Shown: positions 34,778 through 46,240 of the stretch, one piece after another
How the letters are laid out: every line of letters starts with the position of its first letter
How positions within the stretch are numbered: position 1 is the stretch's first letter
Assembly: GCF_947179165.1 (NCBI RefSeq)
Contig: NC_077237.1
Location: forward strand, 60,557,523-60,621,522
Source: Solanum dulcamara
Taxonomy: Eukaryota > Streptophyta > Magnoliopsida > Solanales > Solanaceae
Reading direction: 5' to 3'
DNA length: 64,000 nucleotides
Program-made: the position numbers and the translations under genes
The notes under the pieces: model-generated
The model's database searches: none
What the model was told of the DNA's origin: nothing
The model's input: the letters and a program-made list of their open reading frames with translations, nothing else

Positions 34778-37700
34778 TGTTACACCCCACCCTCTCGAGC
34801 TTGGAATGTCTCTTAAGTTCCTAAGACATTGTTATGTAAGCCGGATAAGATACGACACTATCAAACGACTCTAAGGAAAGGAGAATGTGATACCCCATAG
34901 TAGAGAAGGTTGGAAATAAAGTCATAAGAATCCGAAAGGAATTAGAGGTCAAGTAATGAGTCGTAGGACTCGATTTACCCACGTAAGATACTAGCTTAGA
35001 ATTCTTACATACTCAAGCTATTTTAGAACATACCAAGCTTATGTAGCATGGATTACATAGGCTCTTAAAATAGGATGAGATTATGAACCCACGAGGAAGA
35101 GGAGAAAATGACATGTGGAAGCCAATGGAGGAGCAACACGTGGAAGCACCTCAAGCAAGAAGGTGGCCCACCTACTTAGGGTCAAGTAGGTGACCCACCT
35201 ACTTGGGGGTGGGCCCCACCAAGGACACATGGTAGCCCCTCCTTGATGGCATGGATCTGTGGCCCAATAGGGGTTGGACATGTGTCACCCTATGGGGATG
35301 ACACATGTCACCTCCTAAGGACACTTATATATGTATACAGGGACTTATACACTTTATTTCTTATCCTTAAATTTCAGCAAAATAAAGAAACAAAAACCCT
35401 AGTTTAAGAGAGAAAAAGAGGACGACCAAAGGGAGAAAATAAAGTAAGTCTCAATTTCACTCCGTAAATTAATTATATAGTGTATACCACAATGATATGG
35501 AGGTATTAGAAGTATAAAATCATGGCTTGGTGCAGCCAAAATGGACAGCAAACAGTGTACGCAGTTTCAGCGCGAATAAAGAAGTTCCGTGGCGCAATTT
35601 TGGCTAGTTTTGGCTAATTTAGGGAAAGGTAAGGTATTACCTTCTAATTTGAAGTTTATGGGGTTTTTATGGAGTGTATTATATACCTTGTATACTTCTG
35701 GAAGTATAAATAAGATCGTGGAAATGCTCGACGATAAAAACAATCGAAATTGAAGTCATCATAGTTAAATTGTAGTCGAAATGAGGCGTTGTGTGTCTGG
35801 AGGCTGCTTCTGGTTGTGTGGTATGTGTTTCAGGGGATAAATGTGTCCTAAAATAGGTGGGGGGAGGGGCTTCTGGTTGTAGCAACGTGACCCCCCCTGC
35901 TTCGTACGGTTAAAGGTTTCGCAAAATAGAAACTAGAAACCCTATTTTGGATATCGTAATTTTGAGCGAGTCGTTCGGAGGTTATAATGTATAATGTTGC
36001 CATATTTTATATATATATGATCTTCTGGTTATGTTTTTGGTTTGATATAGGTATTAGGGACGTGATTGGAAATTCGGATAGGGCACATTATAGGGGAGGT
36101 GTTGTCCGATTTCCGTTAACACCTTAACTAGTTAAAGAACTAGTCGAGAAGGCGAGCGAGAAAATGGGTTTTATGAATACTCGTAAGTAATGTAAGATGA
36201 TGAAAGGTATACGTATGTTGATACTCATATTTCTTTCATGTCACCTAGGTTCACAGGACGACAAGGCGACCGGGATAAAGAATAGCCCGTAAGAGGTATG
36301 TATAGCTATCCTTTTATTCATTTGGCATGTCTTAGATGTAAGTTATTAATGATATGTATATGATATTTGGGATTCAATCCATTCATAAAGCCTTGAGTAT
36401 AATTCAAAACTCTCATTTACTTCTTGATGTTAGGACTCCTGTAATGATTGAGTCGTTACCTTATAAGCTCTCTATGTAGTGAAAAGTAATACATGTAAAA
36501 CTTGTCTCTCCTTTCTTTTGGAATGACTTTACTATAAGTAATATACGACATGGGTTTAGAGGTGACTTCATTTATAAGTTCTAGGTATAACTCGTGACTT
36601 GTAGTAACTTCTGAACATTAACGTTTTGAAAATAGTTAAACTACTGTTCTCGAGCCTGTTATATAATGAATAGTAAGTGGACGTACCAGCTCTTCTTTTT
36701 AAAGGATCTACAATGATAATGGTGTCTGATTGCATAAGTTGTGTCTTTGTTTGCATGGTCTATATGGTCTTGTCTTGATGCATATCTATGATTCCTGAGG
36801 CCCCAATTGGTGTAACCCCTAATGACATCTAAAGGGCACTTCGGATAATTACTTTCCTGGTCCTCAGGTGATGGATCACTTGACTGTTTCATTGAGTCTC
36901 AGAGGGTGACTTAGTTGTATATAGTTTCTCACTACTCTACTCGTGCATGCTGTAACCCTTCTTTCTTCGTTTCCCATGATGGGCCAGATATTATGTCGGG
37001 CATAGCTTTACTACTACTTTCACCACGTCCCAAGCCGGATATGTACAATTACATGCACGAGAAGATTATTCCGTACGTGCGGTGTGATATATGTTATATG
37101 TTATGATGATATGATTATTCACCGAGTCTCGGGCCTGCTACAATATAATAGTATGTATGGCAAAATAAGGAAGGAACACGAGTCCCTCCCTAGAGGGCTG
37201 GGTATGGTATGTATATTATGATGGTATGCTAAAGATATACACTACTCCATTCACCAAGTCCCTCACTAAAGGGCTGGATACTTTATGTAAGCATGCATAT
37301 GAAAATAGAGTGATACATTTGTGACCCCGAGCCGCATAATGAACCAGGTATAATACAATGGCATACACGATAAGATTATACCATATACGATGATATAATA
37401 CTGTATACGATGATATTATGAAGTAAAATACATGATGATATGGGGACATGTGAATATGATAAAATGATTATGACAGCAAGTTCACTAGAGGGCCGGGCAC
37501 AGTATATGATGGTGTATATGATTACATGTCCTAAGGTGTAGGTATAGTAACTTGTTAATTGTTATACTTGTCCCCTACATTCCTATTTCAGTTATGGTCT
37601 CAGTTATGTGTTGTTATGCTTTATATACTTAGTACATATATCGTACTGACCCCCCGTTCTCTGGAGGGCTGCGTTTCATGCCCGCAGGTACAGATGTTCA

Positions 37701-38159
37701 TATTGGGGATCTGCCAGCTTAAGGTTTTTACTCAGCGATGTTGGAAGTGCTCCACTGTTCCGGAGCTTAACTTTTGATACTGGTCATGTAATATATATAT
37801 ATATATATATATTTGTATATTCAGTAGTACAGTAGGGGCCTGTCCCGCCATATGTTGTTGTTACTATTCCTAGAGGTCTATAGACATATGGATGTGGGTT
37901 GTTTATGAGTTTGTTTCGACTGTTCCTATACGGCATGTTGTAAATGTTTTTATGTTATGGCAGCCTCATCAGCTCGCATTCTCTTTCATGATATGATATG
38001 AATGAAAGAGGCTACATGTATATGAACAAGTTGTAAATTATTGAGGTTTTTGTGTATAGTATCACATCACAAATGGTTCAACTTAAGTGTAGCTGATAGA
38101 TACAGATAAGGGGGTCCAGGTCAGACCCTAGTCACGGCCTACGGGGTTGGGTTGTGACA
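34778..38159 (+). mobile_element. Solo LTR of the TGTTACACCCC family in Athila gag
   Basis: A 3,382-bp solo LTR, start TGTTACACCCC and end GGGTTGTGACA, with exact AGTAT flanks. It shares the block order of its three relatives, including a GTAAGT site at 35,454-35,459 and a TATATATG box near 35,327. The hairpin equivalents at 37,832-37,849 and 37,962-37,974 are partly decayed. An AT microsatellite lies near 37,793-37,811. Overlapping short frames have no domains. Confidence 0.93.
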
Positions 38160-38164
38160 AGTAT
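38160..38164. repeat. Target-site duplication of second solo LTR, right
   Basis: AGTAT, partner of 34,773-34,777. Confidence 0.9.
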
Positions 38165-39300
38165 TCTTGGCTAACACTTTTCATGAGGTTGCGGAGAAAC
38201 TAGATCATATTGTAAAGACTAAACGAACATGGATCACTAGGGAGACCAAACTTTTAAAATGCTCTTTTGTTGTTGGTGCAATCAGGGTTCCAAGATACAA
38301 AAACAAGAGGTACTACAAAACATCACTCAATAAAGAACTGAATGCAAACTAGCATTCAAGAACTTAAGACTAGAAAAAATCAATGCAATTGACCATTAAG
38401 GTAGGGCACCAAGTCATGATGATTATGGATATGAGGAAAGATAAATACTATGTGAATGATCAAGCGAGGTAGGGGGTGGGGGGTTTCAAAACTAATGCTC
38501 AATTATCCAATCAGGATTCTTGGCGTCAATGTCAAGGAAATCAAGGTATAAAAAATAACAACTTCAATCGAGAGGGCCATTACAACCACAACAACAACTA
38601 CAATCATGAAGGGAACTACAATCACGAGAATAACTACAACCGAAATGGATATAATGATCGAAATAGTGGGCAAGATAGAAAATTGATTGGGGAAGGAGAG
38701 ATAATAATAATAGTGGTGCATATATTCCACTCAGAAATTGAGATAAAAGATTCGGACATGAAAGAATCGAATACATGATGACAAAGATGATGAAAAAATA
38801 TGTCACAACAGAGGACCTTAAGGACATACACAATGATCTTTCAGGAATGAATCAAAATATTGAGTCACATTCTACATCTTTAAAGCTTATTAAGCAAAAA
38901 TTTTGATAGATTTTGTCATATTTGAATCTATGGCAGAAATGAACTCTCCCAAGTAATGCAATTTAAAATCCAAAGAACGACCTGAAATATATGGCGGTGA
39001 CTACCCATAGTGCCGTTCAAATAGTAGATTCTCTAATGCCTAAACTTGAGGATGATGCATATGACTCAGGTGTTAGTAAGGATGAAACAAAAAGAAAAAC
39101 CAAGGAAGATGTAGTGGGCCAAAATCTAAGCACCAAATTACCCAAGAAAGGAGGTAAAAATTATGATGAGAAAGAAGCTACTCTAACTTCGATTCCATTG
39201 CCACGACCTCCTCCATGTTTTACGCAAAGATTGAAAAAGAAGGCCAAAGATGGGAAGTTTCTTAAGTTTATTTCCATGTTCAAAAAATTTCGGTGAATGT
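38165..39300 (+). pseudogene. Athila-like gag, C-terminal part
   Basis: Continues the gag frame in phase with FHEVAEKLDHIVKTKRTW near 38,179-38,232. A low-complexity stretch at about 38,560-38,680 is rich in Asn, Tyr, His and Gly (repeats of the form NHNNNYNHEGNYN), with no cysteine knuckle. The final segment (38,991-39,296) ends with LPRPPPCFTQRLKKK and FISMFKKF, typical of the end of gag and start of the protease region in Athila/Tat-type polyproteins. Stops and frame changes occur near 38,350, 38,775 and 38,900. Confidence 0.82.
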
Positions 39301-39900
39301 TCCTTTGATAGAGGTATTAGAACAAATACTTGGATATGACAAGTTTATAAAGGATCTTGTTACAAAAAAGAGATAGAGGTATTAGAAAAAATAGCTGGAT
39401 ATGCCAAGTTTATGAAGGATCTTATTACAAAGAAGAGAACAATGAGTTTTGAACTAGGTGACCATTTGCATTATTGTAGTGCAATAACTACTCAATCACT
39501 TGTGCCGAAGAAAGCGGACCCTGGATCATTCACTGTACCATGTACCATAAGGGCATACAACTTTGCAAATGCATTGTACGACTTGGGTGTTAGCATCAAT
39601 TTGATGCCGCCAGGAGTGTTTTTATAACTGGGCTTAGGAGTTCCGAAATCGACGTCAATGTGTCTCTTGAAGAAAGATCATTCTGTGAAGAAGCCTGTGG
39701 GCATTATTTATGATGTTCTAGTGAAGGTTGAATCATTAATATTCCCTACAAACTTTGTCATTCTTGACCGCAAGGTTGTTTTTAATGTTTCTATCATTCT
39801 GGGTAGACCATTGTTGGCAGCTGAAAGTACCTTGGTGGACATAGAAACTGGTCAACTAATGTTTTGATTAAATAATGAAGAAGTGGTTTTTGACATATGC
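39300..39900 (+). pseudogene. Athila-like protease region
   Basis: Two near-copies of a LEQILGYDKFIKDL-like segment open the region because of a 65-bp tandem duplication (39,307-39,436). The aspartic protease follows: TVPCTI near 39,535, then NALYDLGVSINLMPPGVF at about 39,568-39,624 (active-site DLGVS, normally DLGAS), KPVGIIYDVLVKVE near 39,688, and IILGRPLLAAE near 39,795-39,830. A stop at 39,625-39,627 and a further frame break divide the domain. The catalytic aspartate itself is present. Confidence 0.87.
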
Positions 39901-40119
39901 TGAGCAATGAAGCATCATAATGATTTACAAGTTGTGTTCGTGATTGATGTTGTTGACCATATGCAACTGAAAATACCTATTGAGGAGAGATTGGGTGTTG
40001 AAGATCTAGCTGTTGTCATCATGAACTTTGATGGATATCACATTAGGGAGTATGAAGAGATTGTTTGTGCACTAAATGACCTTAGGACGTTCAATTATGC
40101 ACCAAAAAGATGAGACTTC

Positions 40120-41600
40120 GATTTGAAGAATAGAGCAACCTTGCCTGCAAAACCATCCATCAAGGAACCTCCAACTTTAGAACTCAAAACGCTGCCATCT
40201 GCCTTACAATATGCATTCTTGGGGCTCAACAACACATTGTCGGTTATACTAGCTATCGATCTTCACTAAAAGCAAGTGGAAGCTCTAACATCTGTCTTGA
40301 GGCATTTCAAATACGCAATAGGATGGTCCAGAACCGACATCATAGAAATCCCACCAAGCATATGTACTCACAAAATTCAACTCATGTTGTACTTAAAACC
40401 GAGCATTGAGCACCAAATGCGACTCAACACACCTATGTAAGAGGTAGTTAAAAAGGAGATAACCATGTGGTTAGATGTTGGAGTTGTTTACCCGATCTCC
40501 GATAGTAATTGGGTAAGTCTTGTACAATGTGTGCCAAAGAAAGATAGTATTATTATGGTGCCAAACACAAAGAATGAGCTCATTCTAATGAGGTATGTCA
40601 CTGGTTGGAGGGTGTGCATGGATTATCATAAGTTAAACTCATGGACAGAAAAAGATCACTTTCCAATGCTTTCATGGATTAGATGCTCAACCGTCTAGTT
40701 GGAAAAGGATAGTACTCTTTTCTTGATGTTATTCGGGTTACAATCAATTTTTTATAGAACCCAAATACCAAGAAAAGACCACTTTCATGTATCCATATGG
40801 GACATTCTCCTTCAAAAGGATGCCATTCGGATTGTACAATGCACCGACGACCTTTCAACGTTGTTTGATGTCCATCTTTTTAGATATGGTGGAGGATACA
40901 ATTGAAGTTTACATAGATAATTTTTCCATGGTTGGTGACTCATTCGACGATTACTTGGATCATCTCCAATATGTACTCCAAAGGTGTGAATAGTGCAACC
41001 TTGTACTAAATTAGGAGAAGTGTCACTTTATGGTAAAAGAGGGAATAATGTTGGGTCACAAGATTTTGAACAAAGGCATAGAAGTGGATTTAGCAAAGAT
41101 CAAGGTAATCAAAAATTTACCTCCTCCCATCTCTGTCAAAGGCATTAGAAGCTTTTTGGGACAGGTCAGATTTTATCTCCCCTTCATCAAATACTTCTCC
41201 AAAGTAGCACACAAATTACTTAAGAAGGAGATGAAATTTGTTTTCGATGAGTCCTATCTAAAAGTGTTTGAGCAGTTGAAAAAAAAGGCTAGTATCGGTT
41301 CCTATCATCATTGAACCAGATTGGGAGCAGTCATTTGAGGTCATGTGTGATGTGAGCGGAGTAGCACTTGGCTTAGTATTAGGAAAAAGATGCAAGAAGA
41401 TTCTACATCCAACATACTATGCTAGCAAAGCCCTTAATGTTGCTCTAATAAACTACACTATGATCGAATAGGAGTTGCTTGCCATAGTATTTGCTTTCGA
41501 GAAGTTTAGATCCTACTTTCTCGGCACCAAAGTCATTGTACATATATATTGTGGAACATTGAGATACCTCATGGAAAAGGACGCTAAACTGAGACTGATT
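40120..41600 (+). pseudogene. Athila-like reverse transcriptase and RNase H
   Basis: The segment LDVGVVYPISDSNWVSLVQC near 40,471-40,530 opens the polymerase, with GWRVCMDYHKLNSWTEKDHF near 40,600-40,660, MYPYGTFSFKRMPFGLYN near 40,787-40,840 and TFQRCLMSIFLDMVED near 40,850-40,900. The catalytic box is YIDN (about 40,909-40,920) instead of YxDD, so the second metal-binding aspartate is lost. Frame shifts near 40,670 and 40,780 are visible. RNase H follows (SFEVMCDVSG near 41,332, then YYASKALN near 41,415). The polymerase is clearly inactive. Confidence 0.9.
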
Positions 41601-43030
41601 TGTTGGGTATTATTATTGTAATAGTTTATTCCGAAGTAAAAGACCGAAAAGGAATTGTAAATAAGGTTGCTGACTGTCTTCCTAAACTTGAAGAAGAGGT
41701 AGTGTTAAATTTGGAAAATGGAGTTGAGATAGATGACACCGTTTTGGATGAACAAATATTGGCAGCATCACTAGACTTGATTCCATGGTTTGTCGATGTT
41801 GCTAATTATTTGGTAAGTGATATAGTGACATCTGAATTAAATGTTCACGAATGCCCCAAGTTCATGTAGTATGTGAAGAAGTTCTTTTAGAAAGAACTAT
41901 ACTTGTTCTGTGTTTGTGCCAATGGTATTATTCTTCATTGCATATCCGAAATCAAGATAATGAGTATTTTGGAGGCATACCATCCATCACTTGTTGGAGT
42001 TCATCATAGTGGTATTCTGACAGCCTAAAAAATTCTAAAATGGGGGTACTACTTGCAAATAATTTATTAAGACACTCATGATTTTTTCAAGTCATGTAAT
42101 CTTTGGCAAAGAGAAGAAGGAATTTCAAGGAAATATGAACTCCTACTTACTCCTATTCTAGTCATTGAACTGATCGATGTATGGGAAATTTACTTCATGA
42201 GTCCTTTTGTGTGTTCGAGTGGAATAAAGTACATCCTTATTACGGTTTACTATGTATCTAAATGGGTAACAGCCGTCGCACTTCCCAATAATGAAGCAAG
42301 TAGTGTCATCCACTTCCTCAAGAAAAATATCTTCTCAAGATTTAGAACAACAAGGGCAATAATCTGTGAATGAGTTTCCCACTTTTTCAATTGATTGTTC
42401 AAAGTATTACTTGAGAAATATAAGGTTAGACATAGTGTAGAAACTCCTTATCATCCACAAACTAGTGGACAAGTCGAGGTCTCTAATCGCGAAATCAAAC
42501 AAATACTTGCAAAGATGGTGAATGCAAATAGGTAGGATTGGTCATAGAAGCTTGATGACGCTCTACGGGCCAGCTGCCTATCGTACTGCATTTAAGACTC
42601 CCATAGGTATGTCAGCTTGTCAACACATCTTTGGGAAATCTTATCATCTGCTCGTTGATCTGGAGCACAAGCCATGTGGGCATTGAAGAAGTGGAATATG
42701 GATTAAGATGCCACATCATAGAAAAGGATGAATCAAATTAAAGAGCTTGATGAGTTCTGCCTAAATGCATATATTGGTGAAACCTTGTACAAAGAGAGAA
42801 TGAAGAAGTACCACGACCAAAAGATTTAAAAGCAAACATTTTCACCCGGAGACTTAGTCCTTCCTTGCAATTCAATAATGCATTTATTTCCTGGAAAATT
42901 TAAGTCAAAGTGGTTAGGACCACTCCTAGTTAGTCATGTTTTTCCGCATGGTGCAGTCGAGCTAGAAAAGAAGGATGGAAAAAATTTCAAAGTTAATGGT
43001 CAAAGGATCAAAGCATATATGGGCACATAG
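41600..43030 (+). pseudogene. Athila-like integrase
   Basis: The zinc-binding part near 41,930-42,110 keeps H-H and C-x-x-W remnants (YHPSLVGVHHSG, then CNLWQ). The core is recognised by IDVWEIYFMSPF near 42,173-42,208, where the first catalytic aspartate of the usual GIDFMGPF is lost. VSKWVTAVALPNNEA follows near 42,258, as does [16 protein letters not shown] near 42,456-42,500. The C-terminal domain reads FSPGDLVLPCNS near 42,841 and GKFKSKWLGPLLV near 42,895-42,930. Stops and frame changes are present throughout. Confidence 0.88.
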
Positions 43031-43079
43031 GATGAGATCAAAACTGTGGAAGCATAGAAGCTTAGTGAAGTCTGAGTAA

Positions 43080-44470
43080 CTAGGTGAATCTGCGTCATGC
43101 TGGGATGTTAATCAAATGATACTTGGGAGGCAACCCAAGCTATTTTTTTTTCTTAGGGCTATTTTGTTTTGTTTTTATGTTCATTTGTTAGTTTCTAGGA
43201 TAGCATAAAGTTTGTTAGGGTTCGTGTCAAATTAGAGTAAAAAAAAGCATAAAAAATAGGTCAAAAGTTTAGTATGTGCCTATGACGGAATGCAAACACG
43301 GGAAGCTGATATAGATTAGAGAGAAATACGAGTCATCTTTATGAGTCATAGAGAATTCTATGGCTCGTAAAGGTCTACGAATGTACTCTACCACTCATAA
43401 AGATATCTACAACTCGTAGCCTAAAATTTCTGAAATTAAAATATTAGAAATGTAGTAGCTTTAGGTCTACGAGTGTACTCTACGACTCATAAAGATATCT
43501 ACAACTCGTAGCCTACACTCATTGACTCTAGTATGTTTTTCGAACTTTCTAAAGTATAAAGGCAAATGTCGAAGCTTGTTTACGAATCATTGTTACCACT
43601 ATGAGTCATAACAAGTTATTTTCAATACCAAATTATATTAAAACACTGACCCGACCCGCGATGCAAATACATAAAAGAAATAAAATTTAAACTCTCACTT
43701 CTATTTTCCTCTCAATCGAGCTATTTCTCCTCTAAACTTCACAGACCCCTAGAATGAATTGAGAAATTAAGGCATGTTTCAATTTTTAAATAAGATTTTG
43801 AACTGATTTTGAATTTGGGAACTGGAAATATGCATAAAATGAGGTTAGAATCAATGAATAGAAGAAGTATGGGGATATTGAACTAACTTGTTGTGCTGAA
43901 TTTGTGCGTGAAATTATTGAACTTGAAGTTTTTCAAATCGGGGGCTTTCTACGAGTCTTAGGTCATTCTACAATACATAGTTACCCGTGATAAATGTGAC
44001 CTAAAGACCAGTGTTTAAACTCTCAAAAGCAACAAACATTACAAGTCTAATTATGAGTCATAAAATATTCTACAGATCGTAATTTGGACTCATAGAAATA
44101 AAAGATTAATTTTCAGTAACTAAGTGTTTGGATACTTAACTTATACGAGTACATCCTATGACTCATAGACTTGTCTACAAATCATAGGGTTGATTCGTAC
44201 AAGTCAAGTACCCAAAACTAGGGCATAAAACCAGAGTCTATGAATGACCCTACGATTTGTAGAAACTTCTACAAATCCTAAGGTCAATTCATAGACGAGA
44301 TATACAAATCCTAAGGTCAATTCATAGACGATATTCAGAGACTAAATATTGCAGGCCTAATTCTAAGAGTCGTAGACACCTTCTCATACAACAAAAAAAT
44401 ATTAGAGTTCCAGTTATTTTTTTTCTTTTTCTTATTTCTTTTTACTACGTATGTGTACTAAATCCTACTC
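43080..44470 (+). other. Athila-like spacer with palindromic CTACGA/TCGTAG field
   Basis: Non-coding spacer after integrase. Between 43,320 and 44,390 the imperfect palindrome CTACGAGTCGTAG and its half-sites recur many times. A roughly 55-bp segment starting at 43,371 is repeated at 43,463, and a segment near 44,273 is repeated at about 44,307. No gene is supported. Confidence 0.7.
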
Positions 44471-44479
44471 TGCAGGTAC

Positions 44480-46240
44480 AATCCCTCCCCAAAAAACTAG
44501 AAGAAGGGTGGTGGAAAGAAAAAGAGTTCAAAAAAGGAGGCTTTGGAAATTTTGAATAAGCGGATGCAGGATGAACAAACGGATGCTGAGATCAGCGAGT
44601 CTGAGGAGGAATACTCCATTAAATCAGAGACACCATTTATAAGATGGACCAAATCTAACGGCTCCAAAAAAATAGTCTTGATTCCTGATGGGTCAAGAAA
44701 GAAATGACCGCCAAAACCTCAAACGGCCCATTACTAAGGAGCTACGCATCATCACAATTGATCTTGAGAAAGTCCTATGGATTTGTTATATCTTTCATCT
44801 CCATAGATGTTAGTGGATGGCATAGCATCTGGGCAGCTACAATAATGTTATAGTGGGATAATTCTATGCATCATATGAGGAAACCATAAAAAAGAAAGCC
44901 CCATCTAAGGCAAAAAAGTTGTAGCAGCCTATCCTATGGACCACACTAGTCTGGGATATCTTGGTTGATATGTCTGAGGAGACAGTTTGATGGGTTATCT
45001 ACAGCCTAAACTTGTCATAGGTAGCCCCGATAGCTGAGTTTGATCCCAAGATGAAAGTGGTTCAGGAAAATTGCTTTGAAGGATCTAGTGCAACATAGAG
45101 AATTACTGAGATGGGTTGACAATTACATCACTGAGCAAGGTATAACTGTGGATTGGGAATCACACCCGACTTCAATCAAGAGAGCTTATTTAAATTTTTT
45201 GGCCATGTTTTGGTGGGCTATCATCTGAGGAGGACTTTGCTTGACCAATGCTTAAAATTACTTGACTCCAGATTATGGCGTGATAGTTGCTAGTTTGATG
45301 TCTGGATATAAGGTCGACTTCATCAATATCGTCATCTTCGAGATACATGAGTGGGCCATTCGCATGAATACCATAATTCCCTTCCCTTGCCTTATTTTTT
45401 CATTCTATCTTGAGTCCAAAGTCCCATTGAATAAAGGGGATGACCCACTAATTAGAGTGAATATGATACAATATATCAGGCACATTTGGGATGATACAAA
45501 TTCTATTGGCCAACAGCTTGCTCCACATCCAGAGGTGAGGTGAAACAAATTTGAAAATTTCTAGAAACCTAGCCAAGCTGATTCGACAGCTGTTCTGGAC
45601 CATGATACACCCTACATGGAGCCATTCGAGGATTCCATGATACCCTATGAAATCTATTCTACTAGCATGCCACATCCACAACCTACATACTTGGTCACCA
45701 TTTTTGCCGAAGCATTATAGACCTTGATGCATAAGTAGGATCAGACTGAGGCCCAAGTTTGACACTAGATTCAACAGCTCAAACCATACGTCTAAAAAGC
45801 TATACCTGAATCAGATGAGTGCATAGAGGAAAAGTTAGAGGTTGGCTTAGCCGATATGGAGCATCAGATTTATGCACACATTGATTCATTTAAGCTTAGA
45901 GTAAATAAGAGGCTGCAGTCTTCGTCGAGTACTGATATCACTACCATCCAAATAGAGGTTGGAATACTATGAGCCGAGGTCACATCCCGAGCTACACCAA
46001 CTCCTATATCATTTATTATGTTGGTTGTCCAGCCATCGAGCTTGTTTGATTTATTTGAAGATGATGATTCTATGGTGTCAAGAGATAAAATAACTTGCAC
46101 TAACGATGACACTTCATACATGGGCGAGGCTCAAAAGAAGAAGAAAAATGAGAGCCATGATCTAGAGGAGGCCACACATGCATCTCAACTGACCGAGGAG
46201 CTACAACAAAAGAAGGAGAGGCAGCATACTATTGGAGCTT
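44480..46240 (+). pseudogene. ORF after integrase, putative plant transposon protein domain
   Basis: A degenerate frame in the place where Athila elements carry an extra (env-like) ORF. Patches VDMSEETV near 44,970 and VAPIAEFDPKMKVV near 45,022-45,063 lead to KRAYLNFLAMFWWAII near 45,180-45,228. The best-kept part, at 45,262-45,540, reads VIVASLMSGYKVDF and later IIPFPCLIFSFYLESKVPLN. This agrees with the plant domain often named putative plant transposon protein. An acidic, Lys/Glu-rich C-terminal part ends near 46,240. The function is unknown. I see no clear membrane anchor or signal peptide, so an envelope role is not supported here. Confidence 0.68.

Noticed and set aside
38503..38833. 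Minus-strand frames rich in Ile, Val and Ser, looking like membrane proteins
   Set aside because: They are the complement of the Asn/Tyr-rich gag tract on the plus strand, where the coding evidence is clear.
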